Shown here piece by piece: positions 18,446 to 26,899 of a stretch of DNA of 64,000 nt (its first letter is position 1; every line of letters starts with the position of its first letter). Source of the stretch: Miltoncostaea sp963823515 (GTDB lineage: Bacteria > Actinomycetota > Thermoleophilia > Miltoncostaeales > Miltoncostaeaceae); NCBI GenBank assembly GCA_963823515.1, contig CAWGMB010000002.1, forward strand, positions 186,001-250,000, in the 5' to 3' direction. The notes under the pieces are model-generated. The model worked only from the letters and a program-made list of their open reading frames with translations. It had not been told where the DNA came from and ran no database searches. A program made the position numbers and the translations under genes.

Positions 18446-19660
18446 TCAGCCGGCCAGCAGACCGGTGGCGTACATGATCGCGACGCCGGCGAGGAAGCCA
18501 CCCACGACGGCGCCGGAGCCGAGCCCGCCGGGCGCCCGGCGGGCGAGGTAGCGGCCCACCTCGACCACCACCTGCAGCGCAGCGCCGACCGCGAGCGAGA
18601 AGAAGACCACCGCGAGGATCTCGTTGGTGAGGAAGCCGCCGATCCAGGCGCCGAGGATCGCGGGCGCGCCGGCGATCAGGGCGAGGGCGCCCAGCCGGAC
18701 GACGCCCGCGCGCTGCCCCTCGGCGACGGGGGCGACGATGCCGAGGCCCTCGGTGACGTTGTGCACCATGAAGCCGACGATCAGGAAGGTGCCCAGGGCG
18801 AGCTCGCCCAGGGCGAACGACGACCCGATCGCGAGCCCCTCTCCCAGGTTGTGCACGCCGATGCCGATGGCGACCATCGTCGCCAGGGCGAGGCCCGCGA
18901 GCGGCGCGCCGGACTCGGCCGCGGGGCCACGCCGCGCGAGGCGCTGCGCCACCCAGGTCAGCCCCAGGTAGCTCACGGCGACGCCCATCAGCACCAGACC
19001 CGGCCCCCCCAGCGCACCCGGCAGGGCCCCCTGCAGCTCGAGCGCCTCCGAGAGGGCGTCGATCGCGAGGAAGGTCAGCAGGCCGCCCGTGAGGGCCATG
19101 AACGCGGCCAGCCAGCGCGGGTCGGCGCGGCGCAGCGACGGCAGCCAGAGCATCCCGAGCGCCACCGGCACGATGCCCACCAGGAAGCCGATCAGGGCGT
19201 AGCCCCCGACGCTCGCGCCGGTCGCCGCGCGCGTGGGCACGGCCGCGGCGACCGCGAAGGGCGTCTCGATGCCCGTCGAGCTTGTGACGCCCACGACGTA
19301 GGGGTCGTCCTCGACCCAGTTGAACGGCACCCGGATCGTCGCCGACCGCAGCCTGCCGAGCGTCGTGGGCCCGTCGACCGTGAAGGGGTAGATCGCGTCG
19401 TCGAGGGTGACGGCGGCGATGGTCAGATCCTCCGCCTGCGGGTTGCGCACGTGGATCCGCACCTCGCCCGGGGCGAACTCGACCCGGCGCACGTCGAACG
19501 CGTCAGCGGCGGGCGGGTTGTCGCCCACCAGGCCCGTGATCGAGCCGCCCGACGACACGAACACGCCGGCGATCGCCACCAGCAGCACGATCGGGACCAG
19601 GGCCAGGAGGCGGTACCCCCACTCCCCGGGCGGCCGTGGGCGGACCGATTCGGTGCTCAC
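18446..19660 (-). CDS. ZIP-family metal transporter with an N-terminal extracytoplasmic domain
   Basis: 404 residues. An N-terminal helix (YRLLALVPIVLLVAIAGVFV) is followed by about 110 residues of strand-rich sequence (FDVRRVEFAPGEVRIHVRN; TIRVPFNWVEDDPYVVGVT), probably an exposed beta-sandwich. From residue 155 there are about eight helices of a ZIP permease, with the metal-site signatures GIGVHNLGEGLAIGSSFALG and FMVHNVTEGLGIVAPVAEG. ZIP proteins move Zn, Fe or Mn into the cytoplasm, though direction is not settled for this branch. The GTG start at 19660 overlaps the oxidase stop (GTGA). Cotranslation with a Tat-exported copper oxidase suggests the oxidase changes the metal's redox state near the permease. 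Confidence 0.85.
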   Translation of the reverse strand: MSTESVRPRPPGEWGYRLLALVPIVLLVAIAGVFVSSGGSITGLVGDNPPAADAFDVRRVEFAPGEVRIHVRNPQAEDLTIAAVTLDDAIYPFTVDGPTTLGRLRSATIRVPFNWVEDDPYVVGVTSSTGIETPFAVAAAVPTRAATGASVGGYALIGFLVGIVPVALGMLWLPSLRRADPRWLAAFMALTGGLLTFLAIDALSEALELQGALPGALGGPGLVLMGVAVSYLGLTWVAQRLARRGPAAESGAPLAGLALATMVAIGIGVHNLGEGLAIGSSFALGELALGTFLIVGFMVHNVTEGLGIVAPVAEGQRAGVVRLGALALIAGAPAILGAWIGGFLTNEILAVVFFSLAVGAALQVVVEVGRYLARRAPGGLGSGAVVGGFLAGVAIMYATGLLAG

Positions 19661-20670
19661 GCGTCCTGCACGTCGAAGAACCCCATCCAGCCGAGCTCGG
19701 CGAACTCGGACTGGTGGGCGTGGAACATGAACAGCCCGGGGTTGTGGAAGTCGATCTCCACGATGCCCCGCTCGCCCTGGCAGAGCATCACGGTGTCGGT
19801 GTAGTCGAACCGGTCGGTGCTGCCGGTGCGGTAGTAGCGGAAGAACTCGCCGTGCAGGTGGAACGAGTTGATGAGGTCGAACTCGGTGAGGTTGGCGAGG
19901 TAGATCCTGACCGTCTCCGAGCGCTTCACCCGGATCGGGTGCTTGGCGTGGAAGAACGCGGGTCCGTTGACCGAGTAGAAGTTGTTGGCGCCGTCGCCGT
20001 CGGTGTCGTAGCCGTTCATCACCATCACCAGTTCCTGCGCCGGCGGACGCGGGGTGGCCGGATCGATGATGAAGGCGCCGTAGAGCCCCTTGTGGATGTG
20101 CTTCTTCAGGGGTGCCGCGTGACAGTGGTAGAGCTGCATCCCATACGGCCGGGCCTGGAAGCGGTACGTGAACGAGCCCCCGGGCTCGACGACCTCGAAG
20201 ACCCCGTCCATGTCCGCGGGGTGGATCCCGTGGAAGTGGATCGTGTGCGGGTGGGAGCCGCCGTTGACGAATGCGACCTCGAGGATGTCCCCCTCGGTTG
20301 CGCGTAGCACCGGGCCGGGGATCGTGCCGTTGTAGGTCCATGCCGGGAAGGTCACCCCGGGGAAGATCTCGATGTCGCGGTCGACCGCGGTCATCGTGTA
20401 CCGGCGGACGCGCCCGGGCTGGTGGGGCAGCGCGGGCGGCGGGATGAGGAGGTGGTCGAGGTCGCCGGCCTCCCCCACCGCCGGGACGGCGTCGCCGATC
20501 ATCGCCGCGTGCCCCGCGTGGGCCTGGTGGGCGGGTCCCTCCGCCGGGGAGGCGGCCGGCGCGGCCCCCACCAGCGAGGGCCCGACCGCCAGGCCCGCCA
20601 TCGGCAGCGCGGCGATGGCGGGCGCCGCCCCCATGAGCACCTGGCGGCGCGTCAGTCGGTTATTTGGCAT
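19657..20670 (-). CDS. Two-domain multicopper oxidase, Tat-exported
   Basis: 337 residues. A twin-arginine signal (NNRLTRRQVLMGAAPAIAAL) implies folding with copper before export. Ligand motifs are complete for a multicopper centre: HTIHFHG (about 140-146), LYHCHAAPLKKHI (about 178-190), SFHLHGEFF (about 267-275) and FMFHAHQSEFAELGWMGFF (about 311-330). The two-cupredoxin length fits the nitrite-reductase/small-laccase type, which trimerises. The substrate may be a metal ion or an organic. It is first in an operon with a ZIP transporter and divergent from mntH across a palindromic region. No nitrite-respiration genes are nearby, which argues against NirK. Confidence 0.88.
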   Translation of the reverse strand: MPNNRLTRRQVLMGAAPAIAALPMAGLAVGPSLVGAAPAASPAEGPAHQAHAGHAAMIGDAVPAVGEAGDLDHLLIPPPALPHQPGRVRRYTMTAVDRDIEIFPGVTFPAWTYNGTIPGPVLRATEGDILEVAFVNGGSHPHTIHFHGIHPADMDGVFEVVEPGGSFTYRFQARPYGMQLYHCHAAPLKKHIHKGLYGAFIIDPATPRPPAQELVMVMNGYDTDGDGANNFYSVNGPAFFHAKHPIRVKRSETVRIYLANLTEFDLINSFHLHGEFFRYYRTGSTDRFDYTDTVMLCQGERGIVEIDFHNPGLFMFHAHQSEFAELGWMGFFDVQDA

Positions 20671-20684
20671 GGCTACTTTTAACG

Positions 20685-20758
20685 TTAGTCGTGGCTACAT
20701 ACAAGGCGGCCATCGGGTGATCCGATGGCCGTGCATACCCGTACTTAGCCACGACTAA
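20685..20758. promoter_or_regulatory. Divergent operator: two inverted 14-bp boxes around a 23-bp palindrome
   Basis: Between the oxidase start (20670, minus) and mntH start (20797, plus) lie TTAGTCGTGGCTAC (20685-20698) and TTAGCCACGACTAA (20745-20758). The second is the reverse complement of the first at 13 of 14 positions. Each box is itself an imperfect dyad (TTAG...CTAA), the style of DtxR/MntR-family sites. Midway is a perfect 9-bp inverted repeat, GGCCATCGG / CCGATGGCC (20708-20716, 20722-20730). The whole 126-bp gap is thus nearly symmetric and AT-richer than its surroundings. Shared metal-dependent repression of both units is the natural reading. The regulator gene is not in the window. 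Confidence 0.7.
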
Positions 20759-20796
20759 GAACCCTCTACGCCACCGCTAGCATCCGCTCCGAGCCC

Positions 20797-22113
20797 ATGA
20801 AGACGCCGCCGACCCCTCCTCCCCCCGACATCATCGAGCGCGTCCTCCCGGGGGAGGCGCGCGTCGCCGAGGCGGCCCGGAGCGCGCTCACCGGGCGCAG
20901 CCGCGGCATACGGGCCGTGCTGCCGTTCCTCGGCCCCGCCTTCGTGGCCGCGGTCGCCTACGTCGACCCCGGCAACTTCGCCACCAACGTGTCGGCGGGA
21001 TCGCAGTACGGCTACATGCTGCTCTGGGTGATCCTCGCGTCGAACCTGATGGCGATGCTCATCCAGACCATGTCGGCCAAGCTGGGCATCGCGACGGGGA
21101 TGAACCTGCCGGAGGTCTGCCGGGCCGAGTACTCGAAGCCCGTGTCGCGGACGCTCTGGGTGCAGGCGGAGGTCATCGCGATGGCCACCGACCTGGCCGA
21201 GTTCCTCGGCGCCGCCCTGGGGTTCTACCTGCTCTTCGGGATCCCCCTGTTCTGGGCGGGAGTGCTCACAGGCGTGTTCTCGTTCGCGATCCTGGCCCTG
21301 CAGTCGCGCGGAGCCCGGCCGCTGGAGATCGTGATCACGATGCTCGTCGGGGTGATCCTGATCGGCTTCGCGATCCAGTTCTTCCTCTCCGACCCCTCGC
21401 CCGCGGGGATCGGCAAGGGCCTCCTGATCCCGGGCTTCGAGGGCACCGAGAGCGTCCTGCTGGCCACCGGCATCCTCGGCGCGACGGTGATGCCGCATGT
21501 GATCTACCTGCACTCGGCGCTGACGCAGCGGCGGGTCGTGGGGCGCTCCGAGGAGGAGCGCAAGCGGATCTTCCGCTTCGAGCGGATCGACGTGATCATC
21601 GCGATGACGATCGCCGGCATGATCAACATGTCGATGCTGATCATGGCGGCGGGCATCTTCCACACCCGTGGCCTCACCAGCGTCGAGGACATCGACGAGG
21701 TCTTCTACCGGCTCGGCGACCTGGTCGGCGCCAACGCGCAGTACGCCTTCGGCGCGGCGCTGCTCGCCTCGGGGCTGTCGTCGTCGTCGGTCGGCACCCT
21801 CGCCGGCCAGGTCGTGATGCAGGGGTTCATCGACCGCCAGATCCCGCTGTTCATCAGGCGCGGGCTCACCATGGCCCCCGCCCTGGTGGTGCTGGCGATC
21901 GGCGTCAACCCGAGCCGGGCGCTGGTGCTCAGCCAGGTCGTGCTCTCGTTCGGCATCCCGTTCGCCCTCATCCCGCTCCTGGGCTTCTGCCGCCGGCGCG
22001 ACCTGATGGGCGGCCTGGTCAACCACCGCGCCACGACGGTCGTCGCCACGGTGGTGGTCGGGCTCATCGTCGCCCTGAACGCGTTCCTGGTGGTGAAGAC
22101 CTTCGGGCTCTGA
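20797..22113 (+). CDS. mntH: NRAMP-family Mn2+/Fe2+ transporter
   Basis: 438 residues, proton-coupled divalent metal uptake. TM1 carries the metal-binding DPGN (residues 57-60, AAVAYVDPGNFATN) and TM6 the MPH motif (residues 232-234, TVMPHVIYLHS). Both are diagnostic and intact. About eleven hydrophobic segments are present, ending with a C-terminal helix (VVVGLIVALNAFLVVKTF). A 40-residue Pro/charged N-terminal tail precedes TM1. The gene is divergent from the oxidase-ZIP operon and starts 39 bp beyond the nearer TTAG...CTAA box. It converges on argJ with a 30-bp gap. Mn is the likelier substrate given the operator type. Confidence 0.95.
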   Translation: MKTPPTPPPPDIIERVLPGEARVAEAARSALTGRSRGIRAVLPFLGPAFVAAVAYVDPGNFATNVSAGSQYGYMLLWVILASNLMAMLIQTMSAKLGIATGMNLPEVCRAEYSKPVSRTLWVQAEVIAMATDLAEFLGAALGFYLLFGIPLFWAGVLTGVFSFAILALQSRGARPLEIVITMLVGVILIGFAIQFFLSDPSPAGIGKGLLIPGFEGTESVLLATGILGATVMPHVIYLHSALTQRRVVGRSEEERKRIFRFERIDVIIAMTIAGMINMSMLIMAAGIFHTRGLTSVEDIDEVFYRLGDLVGANAQYAFGAALLASGLSSSSVGTLAGQVVMQGFIDRQIPLFIRRGLTMAPALVVLAIGVNPSRALVLSQVVLSFGIPFALIPLLGFCRRRDLMGGLVNHRATTVVATVVVGLIVALNAFLVVKTFGL

Positions 22114-22143
22114 CGCGGGCGGCGCGTGAGCCGGGACGCCGTG

Positions 22144-23365
22144 TCAGGTGTGGTAGTCCGCGTTGATGGTCACGTAGGCGTGCCCGAGGTCGGACACCCA
22201 GATCTCGGCGCCCGCGTCACCGCGGCGCAGGGACACCTCGAGGTCGTACTCCTGGCGGGCCATCACCTCGAGGGCGGCGTCCGAGCCGAACGCGACGCCG
22301 TCGACCGAGACGATCGGCTCGTGCACCGGATCGGCGCTGCCGGCGAGGGCCTGTCCGACCGACTGCGAGATGCGGCCCCAGTTGGGGTCGCGGCCGTGGA
22401 TGGCGGTCTTCACCAGCGACGACTCGCCGACGGCCCGGGCCACCGCGTGGGCCTCGGCCTCGTCGCGCGCGCCGCTCACGACGACGCGCACCGCGTGGTC
22501 CGAGCCCTCGCCGTCCTTGACCATCTGGATCGCCAGCCAGCGGCAGACCGCCGTCAGCGCGGCGGCGAATGTGTCGAGGTCGGCGCCGGAGAGCGGCGCA
22601 CCCTCCCCCGAGGCCATCACGAGCAGCGTGTCCGACGGGCTCATCTGGGCGTCGACGCTGATCCGGTTGAACGAGGCGGCCGCGGCCGCGGAGACCATCC
22701 GGCTCAGGTCGTCGGCGCGCAGGCTCGCGTCCGTCGTGACGTAGGCGAGCATCGTCGCCATGTCGGGGCGGATCATCCCGGCGCCCTTGGCCGCCGCGCC
22801 GATCACGACGGCGCCCGTGGACAGGCGCAGACGGAAGGCACCGCCCTTGGGGGCCCTGTCGGTGGTGCAGATGGCGCGCCCGAAGTCGGCGCCGCCCTCG
22901 GACGAGAGGCCGCGGACCGCCGCGACGATCCCCGGGCCGGCGACGTCGAGGTCGATCCGCTCGCCGATCGTCCCGGTGCTGCAGACCGCCACCTCGTCCT
23001 CGTCGATGTCGAGGGCCGCGGCCGCCCGGCGCGCCATGGCGTAGGCGTCGTCAAGGCCCGGGCGAGCCGGTCGCGGCGTTCGCCTTGCCGGAGTTGACCA
23101 CCACGGCGCGCAGGCGCGCGCGGTCGAGCGTGCGGTTGCGGATCACCGGCGCCGAGGGCAGCGCGCTCGTGGTGTCCACGAAGGCCGACACCACCGGGCC
23201 CAGGCTGAAGAGGACGCCGAGGTCCAGCACGCTCGCCGGCTTCAGGCCGCAGGCGACCCCCGCGGCGTGGAAGCCCGGAGTCGTGCTCACCGACCCGCCC
23301 CGGATGGGCGTGAGGCCCTCCGGAGCGCCCAGCCAGTCGGTCCGGCTGATCGGGGGCAGGCTCAC
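22144..23365 (-). CDS. argJ: Bifunctional ornithine acetyltransferase/N-acetylglutamate synthase, with an in-sequence frameshift
   Basis: The GTG at 23365 overlaps the argC stop (GTGA). The first frame runs to a TGA at 23053-23051 after VVVNSGKANAATGSPGP. The following residues expected in ArgJ (DDAYAMARRAAAALDIDEDE, then VAVCSTGTIGERIDLD) are in the +1 frame and run to 22144. The autocatalytic cleavage site is intact (KGAGMIRPDMATMLAYVTTD; Thr after Ala-Met). The C-terminal DPNWGRISQSVGQAL is also present. Length is 3n+1, so removing one base in the CCCGGG run restores SPGLDDAYAM and a 406-residue enzyme. At the junction CCT-TGA-C resembles a +1 slippage site. Error is more likely than recoding. 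Confidence 0.88.
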
Positions 23366-24345
23366 AGGAGCCCCTCGGTCTCGGGCAGCCCCGCCATCAG
23401 GTTGAGGTTCTGGACGGCCTGGCCGGCGGCGCCCTTTCCGATGTTGTCGATCACCCCGAAGGCCGTGATGCGACCGCCACGGGGATCGACCAACGGGCAC
23501 ACCTGCGCGTAGTTGGTGCGCTGGACGGCGCGCATGCCCGGCGGCGCCTCCACGACCTCCACGAACGGGTGGTCCGCGTAGAAGGCCCGGTAGCGCTCGC
23601 GCAGGTCGTCGGCGTGGGGCGTGTCGGAGGTGAGGCGCGCGTAGCAGGTTGACAGCAGGCCGCGATCGACCGGCACCAGGTGGGGCGTGAAGGTCACCTC
23701 CACGCCGAGCTCCTGCTCGATCTCCGGGCGGTGACGGTGGGCGTAGACCTTGTACGCGCTCACGTTGTCGGCGGCGTGCGAGTAGTGGACGGTGGCGGTG
23801 GGCGTGCGACCGGCCCCGCTCACCCCGCTCTTGGAGTCGATCACCACGTCGGCGAGCTCGCCGGCCAGTGGCAGCAGGGCGAGGATGCCCGCCTCGGGGA
23901 AGCAGCCGGGGTTGGCCACCAGCCGCGCGGACGCGATCGCGTCGCGGTGGACCTCGGGCAGGCCGTACACGGCCTCGGCCAGCAGGTCGGGGCGCGGGTG
24001 CTCGAAGCCGTAGACCGGCGGGTAGAGCGAGGCGTCGTGCAGGCGGTGGTCGGCGGAGACGTCGAGCACGCGGGCGCCGCCGTCGATCAGCTCCGCCACC
24101 AGCGGGGCCGCGTCGGCATGCGGGTAGCAGACGGCGGCGAAGTCGCCCGCGGCGACCGACCCCGGGTCGGGCGGCTCGAGGACCCGCTCCACCCGGTACT
24201 CGGGGGCCACGTCCACCAGGCGCCGGCCGGCGTCCCCACGGGCGGTGATGAGGCCGAGATCGAAGCCGGGGTGGCGGTCGATCAGCGCCGCGAGCTGGGC
24301 TCCCGCGAACCCGGCCGCTCCGAACACGTGGACGGTGGGCGGCAT
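23362..24345 (-). CDS. argC: N-acetyl-gamma-glutamyl-phosphate reductase
   Basis: 327 residues. NADPH reduces N-acetylglutamyl phosphate to the semialdehyde. The Rossmann glycine motif is VFGAAGFAGAQLAALI. The catalytic cysteine is in LVANPGCFPEAGILALLPL, and the substrate-binding GVSGAGRTPT and APHLVPVDRG-like FTPHLVPVDRGLLSTCYARL are present. The ATG at 24345 gives the standard start (MPPTVHVFG); a frame extension of 37 residues upstream is not conserved. It follows pheT by 127 bp on the same strand and opens argC-argJ. The gap contains a nested inverted repeat that could be a leader structure. Confidence 0.96.
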   Translation of the reverse strand: MPPTVHVFGAAGFAGAQLAALIDRHPGFDLGLITARGDAGRRLVDVAPEYRVERVLEPPDPGSVAAGDFAAVCYPHADAAPLVAELIDGGARVLDVSADHRLHDASLYPPVYGFEHPRPDLLAEAVYGLPEVHRDAIASARLVANPGCFPEAGILALLPLAGELADVVIDSKSGVSGAGRTPTATVHYSHAADNVSAYKVYAHRHRPEIEQELGVEVTFTPHLVPVDRGLLSTCYARLTSDTPHADDLRERYRAFYADHPFVEVVEAPPGMRAVQRTNYAQVCPLVDPRGGRITAFGVIDNIGKGAAGQAVQNLNLMAGLPETEGLL

Positions 24346-24381
24346 GAGGTCAGCGCCCCCGGCCGGGAGTGCGGCGGGCGC

Positions 24382-24446
24382 GGTTCCCGGGCAGGTCTCC
24401 CGCGAGGCGAGGGACACCGCTTCGCGACGAGATGCAGCCGGGAACC
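24382..24446 (-). promoter_or_regulatory. Nested inverted repeat in the pheT-argC gap
   Basis: Outer arms GGTTCCCGG (24382-24390) and CCGGGAACC (24438-24446) pair perfectly. Inside, CGCGAGGCG (24401-24409) and CGCTTCGCG (24418-24426) pair with one G-U. It could be a leader structure controlling argC or a processing/termination point after pheT. No peptide, T-box or ARG box was demonstrated. Confidence 0.4.
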
Positions 24447-24472
24447 ACCAGGTCACCTCCGATTCGGGACAC

Positions 24473-26899
24473 CTAGCTTCGCAGGTTGGCGCCGCGGGCC
24501 GCGAGCGCGTCGCGAACCCGCTCGACCGCCGACTCGATCTCCTCGTCGGTGAGCGTGCGGCCCGGGTCGGCCAGGCTCAGGCGCAGCGCCAGGCTGACGT
24601 GCCCCTCCTCGACCTGCTCGCCGGCGTACCGGTCGAAGACCCGCACCTCGCGCACGAGGGGAGCCCCCGCATCTCGCGCGGCGCCGACCAGATCGGCGGC
24701 CGGGACCCCCTCCGCGACCACGAGCGCGAGGTCGCGGTTCGAGACCGGCACGGTCAGCAGGTCCTCGTAGACCGGGTGACCGGGCACCGCGCCTCCGAGC
24801 GCCTCGAGGTCGATGACCACGGCCGCGACGGGGCCTGCGACGCCGAAGGCCCTCAGCACCAGCGGATGCATCTCGGCGGCCCAGCCGACCGTGACCTCGC
24901 CCGCGCTCATGCGCGCCTGGCGGACCGGATGGAAGTAGCGGGCCGAGTTGGGGCCGGGCTCGACCCGGACGCCGGCAGCCCGCGCGAGGGTCGTCGCGAG
25001 GCCGGTGGCGGCGAAGACGTCCGCCGGGCGCGGGGTGTCGCGCCAGCCGTCGGCGCCGACCCGGCCGAAGAGCACCGCAGCGAGCCAGCCGCGCTCGTCG
25101 GCCTGGCCGTCCTCGGCGGGCGCGTACGTGCGCCCGATCTCGAAGAGGCCGCCGTCGGAGCGCTGGTAGGACTGGTTGCGGGCCACCGCGCGCAGCAGGC
25201 CCGGGAGCATCGAGCGGCGCATCACGGCCATCTCGGCGCTCATCGGATGGGCCATCCGCACGACCTGGCGGCGCGGGTCGTCGTCGGACAGGCGCAGCGC
25301 GTCGGCGTCGGACTCGGGCACCTGGCGGTACGTGACGGCCTCCGACAGGCCGAGGTCGGCGCAGAGCCGGGCGAGGCGCCGCTCGAGCGCCTGGGCGGGC
25401 GTGAGCCGTCCACGCCCCACGAGCCGCGGGAGCACGGCGGGGATGTCGTTGAGGCCCCGGATGCGGCCGATCTCCTCGATGAGGTCGATCTCGCGTGTGA
25501 TGTCCGTGGCCCGCTCGAAGGGCACGCGCGCGGTGAGGGCCTCGCGCTCGGTGGCGAGGTCGACTCCGAGACCGAGGCGCCCGAGGATCGCGGCCGACTC
25601 CTCGGGGGGGACGGGGACGCCGAGGATCCTCTCGGCGCGTGCGTGGCGCATCCGCACCGGCGCACGCTCGGGCGCGGGCTGGAGGGCGTCGAGGGTGCCG
25701 GGCACGAGCCGTGCGCCGCAGAGCTCGATGAGCATGCGGCAGGCGATCGCCATCGCCCGGGGGGGCAGCTCGCGCGGGAGCCCCTTCTCGAACCGGCCGC
25801 TCGACTCGCTGCGCAGCCCGAGGGCGAGGGAGGCGTTGAGGATCGCCGGGCCGTCGAACGTGGCCGACTCCAGGAGGATCCGGCGGGTGCCCTGCGAGAC
25901 CTCGGCGAACTCGGCGCCGAAGATGCCCGCGATGACGGCGGGGCGCTCGGCGTCGCAGATGGCGAGCATCGAGGGGTCGAGCGTGCGCTCGACGCCGTCG
26001 AGGGTGACGATCCGCTCGCCCTCGGTGGCGCGCCGCACGACGATGCGCCCGCCGGCGAGCCGGTCGAGGTCGAAGGCGTGCAGCGGCTGGCCCGTGAGGA
26101 GCATCACGTAGTTGGTGACGTCGACGACGTTCGAGATCGCCCGCATCCCCGCCGCCTCGAGGCGGCTGCGCAGCCACTGCGGCGAGGGGCCGACGACGAC
26201 GTCGGTGAGCACCCGGGCCATGTAGCGCGGGCAGAGGTCGGGCGCCTGGATCTCCAGCGCCGCGAGGTCCTCGACGCGACGTTCGCCGCCGGCCGCCGGC
26301 TCTGTCTCGTCGAGGGGCGTGAGCTCGGCCCCGGTCACGGCGTGCACCTCGCGCGCCACGCCCCACACCGACAGGCAGTCGGGGCGGTTGGACGTTATCT
26401 CCAGCTCGAGGACGGTCTCCGAGATCGGCAGGGCCTCGGCCAGCGGCGTTCCCGGCGCGATGCCGTCCTCGAGGACCATGATCCCGGCGGAGTCGGTCCC
26501 GAGCGCGAGCTCCGTGGCCGAGAGGATCATCCCCCGGCTCTCGACGCCCCGCAGCTTCGCCACGCCGAGCGGCTTCTCCGCGCCCGGAAGGAGCGCCCCC
26601 GGCAGCGCCACCGCGACGGTCTGGCCGGCCGCCACGTTCGGGGCGCCGCAGACGATCGTGGCGGGCTCAGGGCCGCCGAGGTCGACCGTGCATACGCGCA
26701 GCCGGTCCGCGTTGGGATGCTGCTCGGCGCTGAGCACGCGGCCGACCCGGAACGCCGCGAGGTTGTCGTCGCCGGCCGGCACGCCGATCTCGTGGATCGC
26801 CTCCACGAGGGTGCCGCTGCCGGACAGCCGGCGCGCGAGGTCGGCGGGCGGCAGCCCGGGATCGACGTGATCGGTCAGCCACGAGACGGGGACCTTCAC
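24473..26899 (-). CDS. pheT: Phenylalanyl-tRNA synthetase beta subunit
   Basis: 808 residues, with the usual PheT domain order. An N-terminal EMAP/OB tRNA-binding domain is present (residues 40-150, FRVGRVLSAEQHPNADRLRV). The B3/B4 editing region follows (LEITSNRPDCLSVWGVARE; FEKGLPRELPPRAMAIACRM). B5 domains and the catalytic-like core come next (NVVDVTNYVMLLTGQPLHAF), then a C-terminal anticodon-binding FDX-ACB domain (RDLALVVAEGVPAADLVGAA; LRLSLADPGRTLTDEEI). The GTG at 26899 overlaps the pheS stop (GTGA). It forms the alpha2-beta2 enzyme charging tRNA-Phe. Confidence 0.97.
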   Translation of the reverse strand: MKVPVSWLTDHVDPGLPPADLARRLSGSGTLVEAIHEIGVPAGDDNLAAFRVGRVLSAEQHPNADRLRVCTVDLGGPEPATIVCGAPNVAAGQTVAVALPGALLPGAEKPLGVAKLRGVESRGMILSATELALGTDSAGIMVLEDGIAPGTPLAEALPISETVLELEITSNRPDCLSVWGVAREVHAVTGAELTPLDETEPAAGGERRVEDLAALEIQAPDLCPRYMARVLTDVVVGPSPQWLRSRLEAAGMRAISNVVDVTNYVMLLTGQPLHAFDLDRLAGGRIVVRRATEGERIVTLDGVERTLDPSMLAICDAERPAVIAGIFGAEFAEVSQGTRRILLESATFDGPAILNASLALGLRSESSGRFEKGLPRELPPRAMAIACRMLIELCGARLVPGTLDALQPAPERAPVRMRHARAERILGVPVPPEESAAILGRLGLGVDLATEREALTARVPFERATDITREIDLIEEIGRIRGLNDIPAVLPRLVGRGRLTPAQALERRLARLCADLGLSEAVTYRQVPESDADALRLSDDDPRRQVVRMAHPMSAEMAVMRRSMLPGLLRAVARNQSYQRSDGGLFEIGRTYAPAEDGQADERGWLAAVLFGRVGADGWRDTPRPADVFAATGLATTLARAAGVRVEPGPNSARYFHPVRQARMSAGEVTVGWAAEMHPLVLRAFGVAGPVAAVVIDLEALGGAVPGHPVYEDLLTVPVSNRDLALVVAEGVPAADLVGAARDAGAPLVREVRVFDRYAGEQVEEGHVSLALRLSLADPGRTLTDEEIESAVERVRDALAARGANLRS

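Noticed and set aside
19657..20670. Copper nitrite reductase (NirK)
   Set aside because: Length and domains fit, but the neighbouring genes concern metal transport, and the cysteine/histidine set equally fits small laccases; no denitrification genes nearby.
24346..24472. T-box riboswitch upstream of argC
   Set aside because: GGTGGTTCCCGG on the minus strand only loosely resembles the T-box core (GGTGGNACCGCG), and no Stem I or specifier loop is visible in the available leader.
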